Below, piece after piece: positions 14,375 through 17,260 of a DNA stretch of 17,260 bases. Source of the stretch: Clostridiales bacterium (GTDB taxonomy: Bacteria; Bacillota; Clostridia; Peptostreptococcales; Anaerovoracaceae); assembly GCA_003542355.1 (NCBI GenBank), contig DPKU01000137.1:1-17260 (forward strand), read 5' to 3'. The notes under the pieces are model-generated. The model had not been told where the DNA came from. It saw only the letters and a program-made list of their open reading frames with translations, and made no database searches. The position numbers were made by a program, and so were the translations under genes. Positions within the stretch are counted from its first letter, which is position 1. Each line of letters opens with the position of its first letter.

Positions 14375-16429
14375 TTACAGTAATTTGCGGTAATACAAGC
14401 CACCGGTCTTGAGAAAGGTCGGTGGTTTTTTTCCAAGATACAACGCCAGAACACTCTGACATTCTTTCCGTGATTCCGTTGTAAAATACAAGGTCTGGAA
14501 ATCCAGCCGGGGGATCGACTTGTCTCCAGCATAAAGCGGTACGCTGTTCAGCAGTTCCGAGTATTTTTTGTCTCTGCAGATCAGTGTAAATGCGATCCCT
14601 TTTGGATCCCGGAGCGTCTGCTGTCCGTGACAGTGCCCGCAGCCGGTTTGATCCTGAGCCGGACAAGCCCTCAGTTTCATCAGCGGAAGGTAGCCATAGC
14701 CGATGACACCCCGGGGCAGATCGCCGTTCAGTTTTCGCACCTGGGAAAAGGCCCCTTCGATGGACAGTGTCGCATCCGCCAACCCCAGCTTTTTGTACTC
14801 CTCTACCGCATAACTGTTCAACAGGTTCAGAGCGGGACCGCCATGGGCAGTAAAGCCCATGTCCAACGCCAGCTTCAGAGCGCCGGGATTGTCGCAGAGT
14901 ACATGTTTTAAGCCAAGCTTTCTCAGCGCTTTTAGCTGTTGGAGCGTATGCTTTTCATCCGATGGGAATATCAAGGACGGGATCTCTCCGATCAGACGGC
15001 TTTCTCCATCCTGAAGCAGCTCCGGATGCTCCAGGATCTGGCCCAGCGGCAGGATCAACCGATATGCCTGGGCGTCTTCGAAGATCTGGTCGAATCGCTC
15101 AAAGCGCAAGCGGATCTCCGCCTGGTCCGGCGGTTGGTAGGGAGAAAGGCTTATGGGGTTTTCAGAGGATCTCTCATACGCCGGCACGGGATTCCGGGAC
15201 GCTGACAGAAGCTCCAGCCCTTCTCTGCGCAGTGCGTTCAGATCCCCTACTGAGAGGCTCAGACCGCTTTCGATCTGCACCTTGAGCTGCCGCAGCGCAA
15301 ACGGGGTCCCTCCGGTTTTACGGAAGCTTCGTTCCGCCAGCTCCCGCGTCAATTCCTTTTCAATGGCCTGCTGCGGTACGGCTCCGGTGACGGTCACAGT
15401 GTGCAGTCCGTCGGACAAAGTCAGGGATGCAGGTTCACCCTCAGCGATCCATAATTTCATATCCACGCCGATCAAAGGCGTGTCCTCCGGGGTCAATTCT
15501 GACAGCGTTTCCAGCGCTTCGGCTGACGCCTGTACATCCTCCAATGTTCGGTGCCCGAACATTTCAAGAGTGCGGCGACCCATCAGGTAGCCATCGGTAA
15601 AGCCGCTTCTGGAAAAGAGCGCCCGCAACTGGTCCGTGTCTGCCGGGCGTCCGGCCAGGGATTCCCGGCTGCCTGCCACCGCTGCCGTCACATATTCGGG
15701 CCGCTTCAACCGACCTTCGATCTTGAAGGATGACACGCCGGCCTCTGCAAGCTGCTCCAGGCTGCCAAGGACAGACAGATCCTTAAGAGAAAGCGCATAG
15801 GGTCGTTCATCCAAACGAAAATCCAGGCGGCAAGGTTGAGCACACAAACCCCGGTTCCCGCTGCGTCCGCCGATCATAGAAGAAAGATAACAATTTCCGG
15901 AAACACTGGTGCAGTGGGCGCCGTGGACAAACACCTCCAGGGGCAGCGCTGTCGCCTCGGCGATCTGCCGGATCTCATCCATGGAGAGTTCTCTGGCCAG
16001 CACGACACGGTCAAAGCCCATGCCCTCCAGCAAGGATACGCCCCAGGTGTTGTGGATCGCCATCTGTGTGGATGCGTGTACAGGCAACTCCGGGTACAGG
16101 CTCTTTGCCAAAGACGCCACACCAAGATCCTGAACAATCAGCGCATCGACACCAGCTTCAGCCGCAGCAGTGATCGCCTCTTCCACCAGAGGCAGTTCTT
16201 CGTCCATCACCAGTGTATTGAGTGTGACATAGATGCGAACGCCCCGTGCATGGCAATAGGCCGCAACCTCCGGCAGTTCCTGATTGCTGAAATTGAGGGC
16301 TCCTTGTCTGGCGTTGAAGCCCTTTAATCCGAGGTAGACCGCATCGGCCCCGGCACGCACAGCAGCCTCCAGCTGCTGACGGCTCCCGGCAGGAGCCAAT
16401 ATTTCCAGCGCCGGATCCATGACTGGCAT
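14375..16429 (-). CDS. U32 peptidase-family protein with DUF3656-like region (RlhA-type rRNA hydroxylation factor)
   Basis: The protein (684 aa) begins with the U32 TIM-barrel-like domain: 'EILAPAGSRQQLEAAVRAGADAVYLG', 'HASTQMAIHN', 'RVVLARELS' and 'EVFVHGAHC'. Four conserved Cys (173, 180, 196, 200) are set in 'CTSVSGNC...GLCAQPCR', followed by the U32 signature 'FKIEGRLKRPEYV' (235-247). The middle (about 330-420) is the region where DUF3656 lies in long U32 proteins. A second Cys group, 'CPAQDQTGCGHC' (589-600), is near the C-terminus. Although named for a collagenase, long U32 proteins of this type include RlhA (YdcP), needed for 23S rRNA C2501 hydroxylation, and the cysteines may hold an Fe-S cluster. 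That function is inferred from architecture. The ATG follows the SDR stop by one base (TAATATG) and lacks a strong ribosome site of its own. Confidence 0.88.
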   Translation of the reverse strand: MPVMDPALEILAPAGSRQQLEAAVRAGADAVYLGLKGFNARQGALNFSNQELPEVAAYCHARGVRIYVTLNTLVMDEELPLVEEAITAAAEAGVDALIVQDLGVASLAKSLYPELPVHASTQMAIHNTWGVSLLEGMGFDRVVLARELSMDEIRQIAEATALPLEVFVHGAHCTSVSGNCYLSSMIGGRSGNRGLCAQPCRLDFRLDERPYALSLKDLSVLGSLEQLAEAGVSSFKIEGRLKRPEYVTAAVAGSRESLAGRPADTDQLRALFSRSGFTDGYLMGRRTLEMFGHRTLEDVQASAEALETLSELTPEDTPLIGVDMKLWIAEGEPASLTLSDGLHTVTVTGAVPQQAIEKELTRELAERSFRKTGGTPFALRQLKVQIESGLSLSVGDLNALRREGLELLSASRNPVPAYERSSENPISLSPYQPPDQAEIRLRFERFDQIFEDAQAYRLILPLGQILEHPELLQDGESRLIGEIPSLIFPSDEKHTLQQLKALRKLGLKHVLCDNPGALKLALDMGFTAHGGPALNLLNSYAVEEYKKLGLADATLSIEGAFSQVRKLNGDLPRGVIGYGYLPLMKLRACPAQDQTGCGHCHGQQTLRDPKGIAFTLICRDKKYSELLNSVPLYAGDKSIPRLDFQTLYFTTESRKECQSVLALYLGKKPPTFLKTGGLYYRKLL
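14400..14432 (+). terminator. Intrinsic terminator of the NYN/rnhB/M20 operon, inside the opposing gene
   Basis: CCACCGGTCTT and AAGGTCGGTGG form an 11-bp stem (two G-U pairs) closed by a GAGA tetraloop and followed by seven T. It starts 30 bases after the M20 stop and lies wholly within the last codons of the opposing U32 gene, where its complement encodes 'KKPPTFLKTGG'. On the minus strand it has no T tract, so it works only rightward. Confidence 0.9.
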
Positions 16430-16430
16430 A

Positions 16431-17177
16431 TTAATACTTGCTCAACAGGCCGTCGTCGATGGGTATGACGCAGCCGTTGACTCCGTTGGCTTTCTCCGAA
16501 CAGAGGAACACCATGACTTCAGCAACTTCCTCGGTGGAGAGAGCTTTGTTTCGCATATGCTTGGTCTGGATCTCGTCCCAGGTCCCCCGCTCCTTGTCGA
16601 TGTCCAGCATGGGTGTGTCGATGACACCTGGCGCTACGGCCAGCACACGGATCCCATAGGGCGCCAGCTCGAGGGCTGCCGATTTGGACATCATGGAGAT
16701 CGCTCCTTTGCTGGCGTGATAGTGGATGATTTTTGGGCTGGCCACCTCGTAAAAGACGCTGGATACGTTCATGATGACGCCCTTGATCCCAAGCTCGATC
16801 ATCTTGCGGGCAGCGGCCTGCATACCGAAAAAGCAACCGTACTGATTGACCTTGATCACTTCATCGTATTGCTCCACCGTCATGTCGATAAAAGGAACGC
16901 TGGTGCAGATCCCCGCGTTGTTCACCATCACGTCGATGCGGCCCCACGTGGCTACAGCCTTGTCGATCAAGCTGATCATCTGGGCTTGATCCGACACATC
17001 ACCCTGAAAAAATATCAGATCGTCGCTCTTTGCTTCGTCGGCCAATTCCTGCAGTTTATCCAGTCGCCGCCCTGTGGTCATTACTTTGTATCCGTGCTCC
17101 AAAAATTTCAGCACGCAGCCCTTTCCGATCCCGGTGGCTCCCCCGGTCACGACAGCTACTCTTTGTTCCGTTTTCAT
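16431..17177 (-). CDS. Short-chain dehydrogenase/reductase (SDR), substrate unknown
   Basis: This is a classical SDR of 248 aa. The NAD(P)-binding loop 'VTGGATGIGKG' is at 10-20 and 'VNNAGI' at 85-90. Asn111, the Ser139-Ser140 pair, and Tyr153 with Lys157 ('HYHASKGAI') form the catalytic set. 'VAPGVIDTPML' and the C-terminal 'GCVIPIDDGLLSKY' complete the fold. Residues after the second strand ('TTGRR', Arg at 37-38) hint at NADPH preference, but this is weak. The ATG at 17177 has AGGAGG 8 bases upstream. Another probable SDR gene ends 38 bases upstream, so the two likely form an operon with the U32 gene. Sugar, polyol, keto acid or fatty acyl substrates are all possible. Confidence 0.93.
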   Translation of the reverse strand: MKTEQRVAVVTGGATGIGKGCVLKFLEHGYKVMTTGRRLDKLQELADEAKSDDLIFFQGDVSDQAQMISLIDKAVATWGRIDVMVNNAGICTSVPFIDMTVEQYDEVIKVNQYGCFFGMQAAARKMIELGIKGVIMNVSSVFYEVASPKIIHYHASKGAISMMSKSAALELAPYGIRVLAVAPGVIDTPMLDIDKERGTWDEIQTKHMRNKALSTEEVAEVMVFLCSEKANGVNGCVIPIDDGLLSKY

Positions 17178-17215
17178 ATTTCCATCCTCCTGTTTGACTA
17201 AGCGATCCTTATTAT

Positions 17216-17260
17216 TTAGTACATGACGTCTCCGCCGTTCACTTCGATCACCTGGCCCGT
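17216..17260 (-). CDS. C-terminal end of a probable second SDR (cut by window edge)
   Basis: Only 14 codons and a TAA stop are visible, reading TGQVIEVNGGDVMY. 'GQVI.V.GG' is the typical ending of classical SDRs such as 3-ketoacyl-ACP reductase-like enzymes. The frame runs off the right edge. It is on the same strand as the SDR at 16431-17177, 38 bases away. The family call rests on a short motif. Confidence 0.65.
   Translation of the reverse strand, partial: TGQVIEVNGGDVMY

Noticed and set aside
13534..14532. 332-codon open frame on the minus strand opposite the M20 gene
   Set aside because: Shadow frame crossing the M20 stop and the terminator; no family features, while the M20 frame has all its catalytic motifs.
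1..17260. CRISPR arrays, insertion sequences, tRNA/rRNA genes, phage or defence modules
   Set aside because: No spaced repeats, transposase motifs, cloverleaf-like sequences or defence-type genes were recognised; nearly all sequence is accounted for by intact housekeeping genes.

Overview
The window looks like chromosomal DNA of a Gram-positive, low- to mid-GC Clostridia-type bacterium (Firmicutes/Bacillota). The reasons are the gene order of a division and cell wall (dcw) cluster opened by mraZ, a class B penicillin-binding protein with a C-terminal PASTA domain (SpoVD/FtsI type), a DivIB/FtsQ with a very lysine-rich N-terminus, clear Shine-Dalgarno sites and sigma-A-type promoters. I cannot name a genus from the sequence alone. 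No rRNA, tRNA, CRISPR, insertion sequence or phage gene was seen.

Layout. (1) Positions 1-10419, all on the minus strand, hold one tightly packed dcw operon. Read from right to left it runs mraZ, rsmH, ftsL-like, class B PBP, murF, mraY, murD, ftsW/spoVE, murG and ftsQ/divIB, the last cut by the left edge. Genes overlap or are separated by a few bases, so the operon is probably driven mainly from a sigma-A promoter at 10391-10419. That promoter carries 10-bp-period repeats resembling an MraZ box. murE, murC and murB are not in this cluster. (2) Positions 10420-10655 are an intergenic region with a bidirectional hairpin terminator and a near-consensus promoter for fluC. (3) fluC (crcB, fluoride channel, plus strand) runs tail to tail into a DUF2284-like cysteine protein gene (minus strand), and the two overlap by 11 bases. 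(4) A plus-strand operon follows: a NYN-nuclease/LOTUS protein, RNase HII (rnhB) and an M20-family amidohydrolase. It has its own promoter and a strong terminator that lies inside the 3' coding end of the opposing gene. (5) On the minus strand are a U32 peptidase-family protein with the architecture of RlhA-type 23S rRNA hydroxylation factors, a short-chain dehydrogenase (SDR) directly upstream of it, and the last 14 codons of a second probable SDR at the right edge.

How the genes work together. The dcw block makes lipid-linked peptidoglycan precursors (MurF, MraY, MurD, MurG), polymerises and crosslinks septal wall (FtsW plus PBP), and supplies divisome scaffolds (FtsL, FtsQ) and a transcriptional regulator (MraZ). 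The NYN-LOTUS/RNase HII pair is an RNA-processing unit of unknown target. The right part combines redox metabolism (SDRs) with probable rRNA modification (U32).

Most of the window is housekeeping sequence. I did not find a clear new defence or mobile system. The points most worth a second look are the NYN-LOTUS/rnhB operon, the reduced DUF2284 protein, the MraZ-box promoter with a TTG start, and the terminator embedded in an opposing gene.
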